Notes: generated by a model from the sequence alone, not told the origin. A stretch of DNA of 64,000 nt from Lathyrus oleraceus (GCF_024323335.1 NC_066583.1:366045877-366109876), one strand, 5' to 3'; shown: positions 25,088-38,036, counted from the stretch's first letter. Numbers and translations: made by a program.

Positions 25088-25105
25088 TGGCGACTGTGCT
25101 GGGGA
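25088..25105 (+). promoter_or_regulatory. Primer-binding site of element 3
   Basis: TGGCGACTGTGCTGGGGA sits nine bases after the LTR end and differs from the element 1 site at one position (T to G at base 9). Confidence 0.75.
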
Positions 25106-25959
25106 GTAGTCCTTAGTGGGATTAGCCTACTTTTTATGTGTATATATTTGTATACTTGATGTTTGTATATTTGTTTGTATGATATAATTTGTCTGTTGTG
25201 CTTGGTGATCTCTGAGTAGTGAGATAAGTTCTAACCCAAACTTGAGTGAAATTAAGATAAGAGGATGGTATAGTTAGGTTCAACTTGTGTGGAATAGTCC
25301 TTAACAAGTTAGCTTGAGACCCATCTACTCAGTGGAGACCCTTTTGGAGTTACTGATGTCACATAAGTTATTTATGGTTAGGCATTACTTTATTTGATTT
25401 GGGGTCCGAGAAGTTGAGAACCGTAGAACATTTAACCCAACTTTGCCTATTTAGGATGTAGTGCGGAGACTGTTCAGGTGTAGACCTGATAATAGTTGTT
25501 ACACGATACTACACTCAGACGAGTTTCTCTTGAGAATATTATGGGTTGATGAGTCGGTCATCCTAACCTATAATATCTGATAGATGGGATTAGGACTCTG
25601 GGAACTTTTTAGAACATGATCTATAGGTTTGTATTCTTAGTACAATCCTTTGGGATGGTTCTCAATCTGACTTCGTGCTCGTGGCTCACAACAAACCCTT
25701 TGATTCTTGGTTGATCTGTTCAAGTCTTATCAATATCAATGGAACTTGGGTGTTGATAAGGTTAAAACCATAATCCACCAAAATGGATGATTGATCTTGA
25801 TGATGACTTGATCCATCCCTTGACCTTTGCTTGTGTTTGCCTTGTGTCTGACCCCTTTTGTATGATTGTTGCATTCATGCATACATGCACATCATTACAT
25901 TCATCACGAAAAAGTAAATTTCAAGGAACTAAGGTCTCATTTGCAAATATTTTCAGACC
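25106..25959 (+). other. 5' UTR of element 3
   Basis: An 854-bp leader colinear with that of element 1. It ends AAATATTTTCAGACC directly before the ORF1 ATG. The three leaders are similar throughout, including a stretch around 25680-25870 that is open by chance on the minus strand. No gene is called. Confidence 0.7.
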
Positions 25960-27438
25960 ATGGATTATGGACGAAGGAACACTAAGAAGTACAGTTTTAG
26001 ATGTCCTGATTTGAAAGAGCTAAGGAAGGTGTCATCCTTTGTATTATATCCCTTGGAATTCAAGCAACATCATGGGAAGCTCTTGTCTATATTATCTGCT
26101 GGTGTGGTTGAAGGACTTCTGAGTGTTCTGGTTCAGTTCTATGATCCTCTTTACTGGTGCTTCACTTTTCCTGATTACCAGCTTGTGCCTACGTTAGAAG
26201 AGTATGCCCATCTCTTGGGAATACCCGTATCTGACAAGGTACCTATTAGTGGATTGGAGGAGATTCCCATATCTCATATCATAGATGAAGCTCTTCATCT
26301 AAAAAAATCTGAGATTGATGCTCATTTGGTGAAGAAAGGAGATATTCCTGGGTTGACTTCTGAGTTCCTCATTGGTAAAGCTACTGTCTTTTCTCAAACC
26401 AGTAGTATGGATGCTTTTGAAGCCATCTTTGTATTGCTCATCTATGGTTTAGCCTTGTTCCCTAACATTGACGGTTTTGTTGATGTTAACGCCATTAGAA
26501 TCTTCTTGATTGGGAATCTTGTTCCTACTCTGTTGAGTGACATGTATTTCTCTTTGCATTTGAGGAATTCTAAAGGTGGTGGGACTATTGTGTGTTGTGT
26601 TCCTCTTTTGTACAAGTGGTTTATTTCCCACTTGCCTCTGACGCCTGCTTTCTTGGAGAACAAGAAATGTCTACGATTGTCTCAGAGACTTATGTCTCTC
26701 ACTAATGATGATATTGTTTGGTTTGATTTTGCATTGAGTAGTATGAATATTATTGATAGTTGTGGTGAATTCTCTAATGTGCCTCTCATTGGTACACAAG
26801 GAGGAATCAACTACAATCTTGCTTTGGCTCATCGTCAACTTGGGTTCCTCTTGAGAGATAAACACAATAACACTCAATTAGAAGGTCTTTTCTATCAAGA
26901 GGGTAAAGATCCCCAAAATTTGAAGAAAAGTATGATACATGCTTGGCATAATGTGCATAATAAAGGATGATCCGAGCTTGGTCCATGCAACTGTGTAGCT
27001 TTGGAAGCTTACACTACTTGAGTAAAGAAGAGAGCTCTGGAGCTAAAGATGGTGTACGCCTGTAAAAGACCTGGGTCTTTGGATGTCGCTAAGCCATCAA
27101 CTCTCCCTAACCAAGATATAGAGGAGTTGGAAGATGCACTCACTAAGATGAAGTAAGAGAAAGACATGTGGGAAGAGAGGCTTCATGCTTTGAGCCGAAA
27201 GCATGAAGAGTTGCAGCTAGAGTCGAGAGACAAGGATGCGCTTGTTGAGATTCTTGAAGACCGAGCAGTGAAGAGACAGAGAGAGCCAAATGGTCTACCT
27301 TCCTCTAGTATGCCTCATCCTTCCGGTGCTTGGAAGAAGATTGTTGATCAGCTAGTTCTTAAGAAGGCTCAAATGAAGACATTCGTCCGAGATTCGATGC
27401 GTCCGAAGGAAGTATGCACCCATAGCCAGATCATCTAA
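25960..27438 (+). pseudogene. Ogre ORF1 of element 3 (492 codons, three in-frame stops)
   Basis: ATG at 25960 follows the conserved leader and is used in the same place in elements 1 and 2. One frame runs to TAA at 27436 without a shift, interrupted by TGA 26968, TGA 27019 and TAA 27154; the matching codons in element 2 show the first two were Arg and Trp. The first ~340 residues resemble the plant-mobile-domain/DUF7745 style (FTFPDYQLVPTLEEYAHLLG), with a hydrophobic VLLIYGLALFPNI stretch near residue 160. Residues ~390-450 are Glu/Lys/Leu-rich, likely coiled coil. It is the extra protein specific to the Ogre group; its function is unknown. The gap to gag (27439-27716) is non-coding. Confidence 0.85.
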
Positions 27439-27716
27439 TACAGTTGCTAAGGGATCCTTAGGATGATAGTTTCCTTTTCTCTTGTATTTGTACTTTGGTT
27501 TCTAAAATTGTATTCAGTGTAATCCTTCCAAATTTTATGAATAAAAAGAGATTTTATGGTTAAGCAAGTTGTTATTATTATATATTTGCAAATAGAACTT
27601 CATATGTTCCTTGAAATTAAAAACAACCAAATAACATTACATTTCATGCATCACTTGCATAACAGGTTTTCTTTCACCAGATGTCTTATTAGTTCTTATT
27701 CTATGCATCAGCCAAG

Positions 27717-30700
27717 ATGACTCACCGTTATAACACTCGTGCTAATAAACCAAGGATCATGGAGCATCTAGAGCAAGAGAGCCAGGAGCTGAAGGATGAG
27801 ATTTCCATATTAACGGCACTGACGGAATCTGTCATTGCTGCACAGAATCAGTCATCACCGACTCCTGCAACTCCTCATCCCCAGAGGACTATTATTTCTG
27901 AGGTGGCTACCTCAACTATTCTTGTTACTTCCAGTCAATCTATTCCCTCTATGCCTATTGGATTCCCTTAGGGAATTCCATCAAACTTTATGCCAGAAGG
28001 GTATGCGCCCACCTTTGTTTCTCTGTCGGCATCTAGCCCGGTCATGTTAGTGCCACCTTCTGTTGTTCATACTTTGCCTCGTGTTGAGGGTACTATTTAC
28101 CATTCTGAGTCATGTGAGGGTCCAGATGTGTATGAGAAGATAGATGAGATGAAAGATCAATTCCTAGAGTTACGCAAAGAATTGAAGACTCTGAGAGGAA
28201 AAGATTTGTTTGGGAAGAGTGCTGTTGAACTCTGCCTGGTCCCCAATGTTATGATCCTGGTGAAGTTCAAGGTCCCCAGCTTTAAAAAGTTCAGAGGGAA
28301 TACTTGTTCGTTGAGCCGTCTTATGATGTACGCCAGGAAAATGTCTACTTAGACTGACAATGATCAGTTACTGATTCACTATTTCCAAGACAGATTTAAC
28401 TAGAGTTGCTTTAAGGTGGTATATGGGTTTGGACGGTGCAAGCGTCCGTACTTTCAACGACTTAGGTGAGGCCTTTGTCAAGAAATACAAGTACAACGTG
28501 GATATGGCGCCTGATAGAGACCAGTTGAGGTCTATGTCTCGGAAAGATAAGGAGACATTCAAAGAGTATGCCCAGAGATGTAGAGAGCTAGCTGCCCAAA
28601 TAAGTCCACCTCTTAAGGAGAAGGAAATGACAAAAATCTTCTTGAAAATGCTGAGTTTGTTTTATTACAAACGTATGATTGCGAGTGCCCCTAATGACTT
28701 TATCGAAATGGTAAATATGGGGATGAGGCTAGAGGAAGGAGTCTGTGAATGACGTCTGTCTAAGGAAGAAGCATCGTTCAACAAGAAATATGGTAGGAGT
28801 TTCTCCAAGAGGAAGGAAGGAGAGACTAACTCAGTTTCAGTAGGGAGGCAAATGAGGCCTCATGTCAGAAAGAGTTCTCAACCTCATCAACATCAGCATC
28901 AAGTTTCTTCAATAATTCTGGTTTTTTCCAACAATTCCAACAATCAATCAGTTCCAATTCAACAACAACAACATCAATAACAACCGCAACAAAGAACCAA
29001 CTACAACAACAACAACAATAATAATCATCATCAACAAAACATTGAGAGGAAGAAGGTCTATTTTGACCTTATTCCTATGACATATGCATAATTGTACCCA
29101 TCATTGGTTCTCAAGAACCTCATTCAACCAAGAAATCCTCCTCAAATTCCTGAGCCACTACCATGGTGGTTCAAACCTGAACTTCGCAGTGCCTTTCACC
29201 AGGGATCCCCTGGCCATGACATAGAGGACTGCTATCCATTGAAATATGAGGTTCAGAAACTTGTGAAGAGTGGTATGATGTCCTTTGAGGATAGAGCACC
29301 GAACGTGAATGCTAATTCAATGCCTGCTCATGGTAATACTACTGTTAACATGGTGGATAGTTGTCCAGGGAATTTTCGAGTATTCAATGTGTGACATATC
29401 CTTAGATCATTGGTGAAAATGCATAGAACCTTGTGTTTGTTCAGTGACTATGAACATGAGCATGATGGTTGTGTAATTTATAGCGCGAACCCCCGTGGGT
29501 GTATGGTTGTCAAGAGGGATATCCATAAGTTGATGGATGAGAATGTAATCCAGATTCAACGATCAAGGGATATAGATGATGTGAATGTGATTGTGCCTGT
29601 ATTCAAGACCCCTGAGCGGGTAGTTATTTAGTTTGAAAGCAGCAACAACAACAATGTTAATAGATCGGTATCATCGTTGGTTATACGGTTAGCAGGCCCT
29701 GTTCCGTATGCATCCAATAAAGTTGTTCCATATCAATACAATTCCACTATGGTTGAAAATGGTCAAGAGGTTACTCTACCAGTTGCATACTCAGTGGTGA
29801 ATTTTGTAGATATTGCGAAGGTGACCCGTAGTGGTTGTGTGATCGGTCTGGTATTTCCAACAGAAGTAGAAGATGTCACAGCAAGTAAGAAGGCAGAGAT
29901 TACATTAGTGAATTCGGTTAGTGCTTCAATGTGTCAATATGGTGAATCCAGCAAATTGAAGGCTGACGATGATGATGAAGTTTTAAAGTTGATCAAAAGA
30001 AGTGAATTTAATATGGTAGAGCAGCTGCTCCAGACTCCATCAAAGATCTTCGTGCTATCATTGCTGATGAATTCTGGAGCACATAGGGAGGCGTTGCAGA
30101 AAGTGTTGGAACAGGCTTACGTTGAGCATGATGTGACCATGGATCAGTTCGACCACATAGTTGCCAACATTATCTCTTGTAATAAACTGAGTTTTTGTGA
30201 TAAAGAGCTTCCTAAGGAAGGAAGAAATCATAATTTGGCGCTGCACATTTCAATGAACTGTAAGGAGGATGCTATGTCCAACGTGTTGGTTGACACTGGG
30301 TCATCTTTGAATGTGTTGCCAAAATCAAATTTGTCAAGACTCTCTTATCAAGGCACCCCAATGAGGTATATTGGTGTAATTGTCGAAGCGTTCGATGGTT
30401 CTCGTAAAACTATCATTGGCGAAGTGGACCTTCCGGTTAAGATAGGTCCGAGTGATTTCCAAATTACATTCCAGGTAATGGATATCCACCCGGTCTACAG
30501 TTGCTTGTTGGGAATGCCCTGGATCAATGAAGCAGGAGTAGTGACGTCTACTCTTCACCAGAAGCTAAAATTTGTGAAGAACGGCAAGCTTGTCGTTGTT
30601 GGTGGAAGGAAGGCATTGTTGGTGAGCCATCTGTCATCTTTCGCTTATGTTGATGCTGAGGAGGAGGTTGGAATTTCGTTCCAAGCCTTATCTATTACTG

Positions 30701-31039
30701 ATGAAATAAAGAAAACTGAGGCACCCATGTCTTCTTTGAAAGATGCACGAGAGACTATTGAGGTTGGTAGCATTGACAAATGGGGTCGTGTGGTAGAGAT
30801 TGCTGAGAACAAGAATAGAGCTGGATTGGGTTTTCAACCAGGGCCGTTCAGAGCCAAAACTGAAGTTGTGCAACCAATTTTCTGCAGTGGAGGGTTCATT
30901 CATGGAATGATCAACACTCAGTTGTCGTAATTGAATATGATAGTGATAAAGACAAAGCTTGCACCAACTTTATGACGCATGGCCAGACTTGCAACAATTG
31001 GGTCGCTGTTGATGTTCCTACTGTTATTCATCGCTCTAA
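27717..31039 (+). pseudogene. Gag-protease polyprotein of element 3, broken
   Basis: ATG 27717 (MTHRYNTRANKPR). The gag core lies about 28130-28720, with WYMGLDGASVRTFNDLGEAF. A Q/N/H-rich CAA-repeat tract follows at about 28960-29040. A knuckle-like HQGSPGHDIEDCYPLK near 29196 has Ser where the first Cys is expected. The aspartic protease is at about 29680-30930, with an intact VLVDTGSSLNVLP near 30284 and LLGMPWINEAGVV downstream. Stops: 27969, 28350, 28750, 28978, 29089, 29392, 29629. A frameshift lies between 28353 and 28423, and a 1-nt loss near 30904 gives TAA at 30928. After correcting that shift the frame reaches the intron donor. Confidence 0.88.
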
Positions 31040-31294
31040 GTAATTTGTTTCATTTATTTTAAGGAAAAATCCTTCTCTTATGCCTAAGGGAGAAGTGAAC
31101 ATTGTTGGACATTTTACTATTATCATCGATAAAATACAATTTTATTCATCCACATCTATGATGTTTTATTTTTTCTTTTTTCTTTTTCTGAAAATGATAA
31201 TCACAAAAAACATAAATAACTAATAATCTTCCATCTGCATAATATTTGATCGCACTCCACTTCTCTAAAATCAAAATATCAAATTATTATGCAG
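31040..31294 (+). other. Intron between protease and pol of element 3
   Basis: Donor GTAATTTG at 31040 follows CGCTCTAA; acceptor ATTATTATGCAG ends at 31294. Joining the sides gives an AA/G codon and an open frame straight into pol, with no stop from 31296 until the frameshift near 31805. The 255-bp interval is AT/T-rich and full of stops. An intron at this place is a known Ogre feature and is thought to set the gag-to-pol ratio. Splicing itself is inferred. Confidence 0.75.
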
Positions 31295-34200
31295 GTTAGT
31301 TCTCAAACCCATTGAATACAACGATCCTACTCCCTCTCCAAACTTTGATTTCCCTATTTTTGAAGCTGAGGAAGAGACTGATGATGAAAAGGTATCTGAT
31401 GAATTATCTTGTTTACTCGAGCACGAGGAGAAAACCATTCATTCGTTTGAAGAGCTGATTGAATTAGTCAACTTGAGTTCCGAAGATGATGTGAAGGAAG
31501 TCAAGACCGGGTCTCAACTATGTCTAAAAGCTAAGAAGGGGTTGATTGATCTTCTTCGAGATTATTCTGATGTGTTTGCTTGGTCCTATCAGGACATGCC
31601 TGGTTTGGATTTTGAGATTGTGGAGCATAGATTATCGTTGAAGCCAGAATGTCCGCCGGTCAAGCAGAAGTTGAGAAGAACTCATCATGATATGGCAATG
31701 AAGATCAAAGAGGAAGTGCAGAAGAAGATTGATGTTGGTTTTCTTATAACCTCTGAGTATCCGCAGTGGGTGGCCAACATTGTGCCTGTTCCGAAGAAAG
31801 ATGAAAAGTCTGCATGTGTGTCGATTATAAATATTTGAATAAAGCTAGTCCGAAAGATGATTCTCATTTGCCACACATTGATATGTTGGTAGACAATACA
31901 GCTAAATTCAAAGTCTTTTCATTTATGGATGGATTTTCCGGTTATAATCAAATCAAAATGGCACCTGAAGATATGGAGAAGACCATATTCGTTACACCCT
32001 AGGGAACATTCTGTTAGAGAGTGATACGTTTCGGTTTAAAGAATGTTGGTGGAACATACTAGAGAGTTATGACCACTCTTTTTCATGATATGATGCATAA
32101 AGAGATTGAAGTCTATGTTGATGATATGATTTCCAAATCAAGTGATGAAGAAGAACATGTTGAGTATTCGTTGAAGCTATTCCAGCATTTGAGGAAGTAC
32201 AAACTACGCTTGAATCCCAATAAGTGTACTTTTGGTGTTCGTTCTGGTAAGTTGTTGGATTTTATTGTCAGCGAGAACGGTATTGAGGTTGATCCTGCCA
32301 AGGTCAAAGCAATACAAGAGATGCATGTGCCCAAAACTGAGAAGCAAGTCAGAGGTTTTCTCGGTCGTTTGAACTATATCTCTAGATTTATATCGCATAT
32401 GACTGCCACATGTGCACCTATATTCAAGCATCTTTGGAAAGATAAGTCTTGTGATTGGGCTGAAGATTGCCATAAAGCTTTTTATAGTATCAAAGAATAT
32501 CTGCTTGAGCCTCCGATTCTGTCTCTGCCTGTTGAAGGAAGACCTTTGATAATGTATTTGACTGTGCTTGAAGAGAGTATGGGTTGTGTTCTTTGTCAGC
32601 AAGATGAATCTGGAAAGAAAGAGTATGTAATTTACTACCTCAGTAAGAAGTTCACCGACTGTGAGACTCGGTATTATATGCTTGAGAAGACATGTTGCGC
32701 ATTGGCTTGGGCTGCTAAGCGTCTATGCCAGTATATGTTGAATCATACTACTTGGTTGATATCCAAAATGGATCCAATCAAGTACATTTTTGAGAAGCTT
32801 GCTTTAACTAGGATGATCGCCCGTTGACAAATGTTGTTATCTAAGTATGATATTAAATACCGATCTCAAAAAGCTATTAAAGGTAGTGTCTTGGCTGGCC
32901 ATTTCGCTCACCAACCGATTGAAGACTATCTGTTAGTAAATTATGATTTTCCTGACGAAGAGATTTTATATTTGAAGATGAAAGATTATGATGAACCATT
33001 TCTTGAAGAAAGGCCAGAACTTGGTTCCCATTGGGGCATGGTATTTGATGGAACTGTTAATTCGTATGGTAATGGAATTGGGGCAGTGATTATTACTCCT
33101 CAAGGCACTCATTTTCCATTTACAGCTAAATTGACTTTCAAATGTACAAACAATATGGATGAGTATGAAGCTTGCATTATGGGGCTTGAAGAGGCCATTA
33201 ATCTCAGAATAAAATATCTTGACGTCTATGGAGATTCAACTTTGGTTGTGAATCAGATTAAAGGTGAATTGGAGACGAATCAACCCGATATGATACCATA
33301 TAGAGACTATGCGAGAAGAATTTCAACTTTCTTTACAAAGGTTGAGTTTCATCATATTCCTCGAGACGAAAATTGGATGGCATATGCTCTTGCAACGTTG
33401 GCTTCAATGATTATGGTGAAATTTTGGAATGAAGTTCCCAATTTGACTGTGATGTGTCTTGATAGGCCAGCTCATATGTTCTCTGTGGAAGATATCAAAG
33501 ATGATAAGGCATGGTATTTTGATATCAAGTGTTTCTTTCAAAGTCAGAGTTACCCGCCTGGGGCATCTTTAAAAGATAAGAAGACTTTGAGAAGATTAGT
33601 TGGTAACTTCTACCTGAATGGTGATGTGATTTATAAGAGAAATTTCAATATGGTTTTGCTCAGATGCATGGATAGACACGAAGTATACTTTTTGATGATT
33701 GAAGTCCATGAAGGTTCCTTTGGTACTCATTCCAATGGACATGCTATGGCAAAGAAGTTGTTGAGAGCAGGTTACTATTGGCTGATAATGGAATCCGTCT
33801 GCTTCAAGTTTGTGAAGAAATGCCACAAGTGTCAAATTTATGCAGATAAGATTCATGTTCCTCTGAAACTGTTGAATGTAATTTCCTCTCCATTTCCCTT
33901 CTCCATGTGGGGACTTGATATGATTGGTATGATTTAACCCAAAGCTTCGACCGGACATCGTTTAATTCTGGTGGCTATTGATTACTTCATAAAGTGGGTT
34001 GAAGCAGCACCGTATGCAAATGTGACCAAGCAAGTTGTTGTAAGGTTTATCAAGAAATAGATTATATGTCGTTATGGTGTGCCAAGTAAGATCATTATTG
34101 ATAATGGATCAAACTTGAATAATAGTATTGTGGAAGCTCTTTGTAAAGACTTCAAGATTGCACACCATAATTCTTCTCCCTATAGACCTAAGATGAATGG

Positions 34201-34304
34201 GGTTATTACAGCCACAAACAATAACATCAAGACGATCATTCAGAAGATGGTTGTGACATATAAGGATTGGCATGATATGCTCCCATTTGCTTTGCATGGG
34301 TATC
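31295..34304 (+). pseudogene. Pol of element 3, first part: RT, RNase H, second RNase H, integrase N-part
   Basis: Reverse transcriptase covers about 31540-32400, with palm motifs FMDGFSGYNQI and the catalytic YVDD at 32114-32125. The connection/RNase H continues to about 32830 (YVIYYLSKKFTDCETRYYMLEK). A second RNase H follows at about 33035-33400 (MVFDGTVNSYGNGIGAVI; TNNMDEYEACIMGLEEA), as in the Tat lineage. The integrase zinc-finger region (CHKCQ) is at about 33700-33850. The catalytic core has GLDMIG and IIDNGSN near 34100, but the third acidic residue (expected Glu in 'RPKMNGxxEA') reads Thr. A 1-nt deletion near 31805 and stops at 32000, ~32013, 32825, 33935 and ~34057 break it. Solo LTR C interrupts it at 34305. 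Confidence 0.88.
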
Positions 34305-36204
34305 TGTAATACCCCAAAATTTACCTTTCATTTTTCCTGGAGGCATGGGATTATGTTTTACACTTCATTAGCATCATATTAGGTCATACTCCTTGCATAC
34401 TGCATTAATGACATGGAGATCAGGTTTTGATCGATCACTCCTTAAAAGAAGGAGCCCACACAAAGCAAGATTGATAATTGGACTTTATTTTCTAAGTATA
34501 CAAGTCTCAAGGGTCTCAGGGGGGTCCAAGTATCTTATTATGGTCCTCAGTTCATCAGTGAAGAATTCAAAGCTATCAGAGTGTTCATCTGGATTTAATC
34601 AGAAATTAGGGTTTCATGGCTACCTGCAACAGGCAATGTTTGGTTGGAAGTAGAGGAGCTCATCCATGTCATGATTAGAGAGGCATCTTGGCCTAGGAAG
34701 ATTCACAATTATCTCAGAAAGATCCATTGGCAATCAGTGCAATCAGTTCCTGATCATTTTGCCCTAAAACTAGGGTTTGGTATAAAATCAGTTTATTTCT
34801 GATTCTTTGGGTGAAACTATTTTCCATGGCCCTCCATATGTCCACAAGGGTCTACATACAAAAAATAAGCTCTTTATTTGAGCTAGAAGTGCTTCAATTG
34901 ATCAATGGATTCGGGAATCAGACAGTTTGGGAAAAGTCAACTGTGGGGCCAGAAAAGTCAAGTCCTGACATTTTGAGAGTGGAATCTCAAAATCCATGCC
35001 TAAGGGAGCCTAAATGTGAAATTTGATCAAGGTTGGATCATGGATTCATCATTTAATAAGGAATTGAAGAAGTTACCTAATTTGGAAATGGTTGACTTTC
35101 CATTTAGGGCAAGTTTATTATGATTGTTGCACTCACTTTAAGCCCATTTTCCATCAAGATAAAAGCTCCATTACAAAATTTCTCCAACATGAAAGTTGTT
35201 CCTCTTGTTCCAAGCTTTCTATAGATATAAAGTTTGCTCCATTTGGATTAGAATTAAGAAAGTTATGCTTAGTCAAAGTGAGACATTTTTTTAGGACACT
35301 TAGAAAATTTTCTAAGTCCAAAATCTTCAAAATTTGTCAAGACTTCTTGACCAGTTTTCTTACACTTCAAGGCATTATTTGAAAATACTTTCTTCATAAC
35401 AATTGTACCTTTCCATGTCCTCTTTCACATCCTTTTTGAATCATCTCATTTGGATGCATGGTTTGAAAGATACATTCATTTAAAGTGGGCACCATGACTT
35501 GATTTTCTAGGCAGATTTTGGGTCTGGCTGGCCCAATCAGATTTTCTAAGCATGCTGCACAAGCCAGTCACATTTTTTTTTACCTCTTTTGGACATGCAT
35601 TGGACATCCATTCACTTAAGTTTGGCCCAAAATAACAACATTTTCAACCTCACTTCACACTTTTATTCTTATGGATAAATCACTTATTAAAAAGCCCATG
35701 AGAACACCTAATCCACCCTATTTAAGAAGCTGAAACCCTAACCCTAAAAGAGCATTGGAATTTCGTGGCAAGGAGGCAAAGCTTCATCACATATCAGATT
35801 CCATTCCACTTCTATTTTCCGTTATGTAATCATCTCTTCCATGGCCATGTTTTGATATATCTACGCTTGCTTACCATGTTCATCACCATTAATCCTTCCA
35901 TTTTCATATTTCTTTTTCTTATTTAAAATATTTTCTTCGTCCATAAAATTACCCAAAAATATTTTTCATTTTTCTTAACATTTTATTTAATTTTATATAA
36001 TATTTATTTTCGTATTTTTTAATATTAATATTTTATTTTAATTATTTATTCTAAATGGTCCATTTTAACACACTTTTTTTTATTGATTTTATTTTTATGA
36101 CTTAAAATTATTGTTAGCATTTGATTTTTGGGATGAAGGTTGACCACTGTATTATGGTCAACCTGATCTTTTCTTAGAATTTTATTTCACATTTTCAATA
36201 TATT

Positions 36205-36575
36205 TTGGATTTATTTTTGACCTAGTTTGGTTGGTGGACTTTTAATTTGACTTCTGTTTTATTTTAATTAATTCACGTACCAATTTTCATTATTTTTAAA
36301 ATCTTTTTGGGGGCTGATGATGTCCTGACATCACCTTATTTAGTTTAATTTTTCATAATTTTCTTGATTAATTTACTATTTATTCTTGATTCATTTCTAA
36401 CCTAGTCTTATTAATTGACTTTTGGTTTGACCTATATTTTGTTTTAATTAATTCACGTGCCAATTTTCATTATTTTTAAAATCTTTTTGGGGGATGATGA
36501 TGTCCTGACCCCACCTTATTTAGTTTAATTTTTCATAATTTTTTTGATTAGTTTGCTATTTATTTGTTACTTTTT
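36205..36575 (+). repeat. 180-bp tandem duplication inside solo LTR C
   Basis: Two adjacent copies lie exactly 180 bp apart. Landmarks are TTTTAATTAATTCACGT at about 36262 and 36442, and CTTTTTGGGGG followed by TGATGATGTCCTGAC at about 36304 and 36484. The copies are clearly similar but carry scattered substitutions, so the duplication is not recent. Confidence 0.85.
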
Positions 36576-37667
36576 AAGTTGACTTGAATTTTCGGTTGAC
36601 TTCTTTATGATCGATGTTTGACTTAGGGATTGCTTATGGAAATTGAAGAGATCTTTTGATCCTTCCTTGTGCATCTCATATGCCATGTATTAGAGGCCTT
36701 TTACCTTGATTTTATTTGGTCCTTACCTCATTTCTTGATTAAATTATTCAGTGGACCCTTCGTGTGTATATTTTCATTTGTTCGATTCATCTGTTATCTT
36801 TTATACTTGTTTCTCTCATTCATGCTTTCTATTGCTTGATTATTTAACATGTTCATACTCCCATGCATTATTTAAATGCTCCATTATTTGATCTCTTTGG
36901 TTTGATTATATATTGTTTATTTATCCAATCTGATTGATAACTGTTGCCTACTTGTATGATGTATGAGGCATATATTCTTATTGTTTGTTTGCCATGAACA
37001 ATCCCCATTCATAACAAATGTACCCCTCTCCCATAAAGTGTATAATATTTATTTCTTTATTTCTTTAGTCACCTGTTAATAGAAGAATTAAAACGAACAT
37101 CCGATAACCATTTCAAAATAAGATCAAAAGCTCGATCCAACGTCGAGTAATCATTTTCAAAACTTAACAGAACCAACACGCATTCATCCATCCTCTTGTA
37201 AGTCGATTGCCTCAGGCATCGCCATCTACCTGTAAGTCGATTTCCTCCGGCATCGCCATCTACCCTTATCCGTAACTCCTCTCCGCGCTCCATCCGTCGA
37301 CTCTTGTTCCGTTTAGGTAGCACCCATTAGGTAGAACCCTTTGTATGATAACATAGGTAGAATTCCCTTATTCTTTGCATGATAACATTAGGTAGATGTT
37401 CCCCTTTATAAATCCTAACACATAGGTCCATATTGCATGACAACTCTAGAGCAGAGCTTCCCCACTTTTAGACCTTTCGTGCGTCTCCGATCTTGTGGCA
37501 TGTTAGTTCGTTCTATTGCAAAGAGGTAACTGCCTAAGACTCGATTCAGCGAGCTACGACACTTATTGCTAGGACGTTGAACACACTGCCCACCCTCCTT
37601 TGACACAGCTGGTGTCCTCTTTTGTAATTCCATGTTCAGATGGCAATCCTTAACCCCTAGTTAGTCA

Positions 37668-38036
37668 AACTACGACAACTCTGATTCTCATGTTCAAATG
37701 AGATACGTAGGCACGAGATGCGATGTCTTGCCGAGTTTGACTGATGACTAACAACTAATCATTATTTACTTTCGTCCTTGTTGCGATTATTTTCTCTCAC
37801 CCTCGTTGCGATCGAGACCTTCCCTTTCTCTTGCCCTAGTTGCAATCGAGACCCTTGTTCCCGTAGTTAGCCGAACCACGTTTTGCTCTGATTCTCACTC
37901 TAGATGAGATACGTAGGCATAAGACGCGATGTCTTACCGAGCACACTTCTCTTTAACCCAAGCCGAGCTACGAAGACTCTGATTCTCATACTCATATGAG
38001 ATACGTAGGCAGTGGATGCGACATCCTTACGAGTCA
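37668..38036 (+). repeat. Three copies of an 'AGATACGTAGGCA' repeat in solo LTR C
   Basis: Three related segments (about 37668-37741, 37868-37945 and 37966-38036) each hold GATTCTCA, ATGAGATACGTAGGCA, then a GATGCGA(T/C)(G/A)TC-like block ending GAG. Between the first two are repeated CTTGCCCTAGTTGC/CCTCGTTGCGATCGAGACC words. The 'ACGTAGGCA' word also occurs in the LTRs of elements 1-3 at the matching 3' position. Confidence 0.75.
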
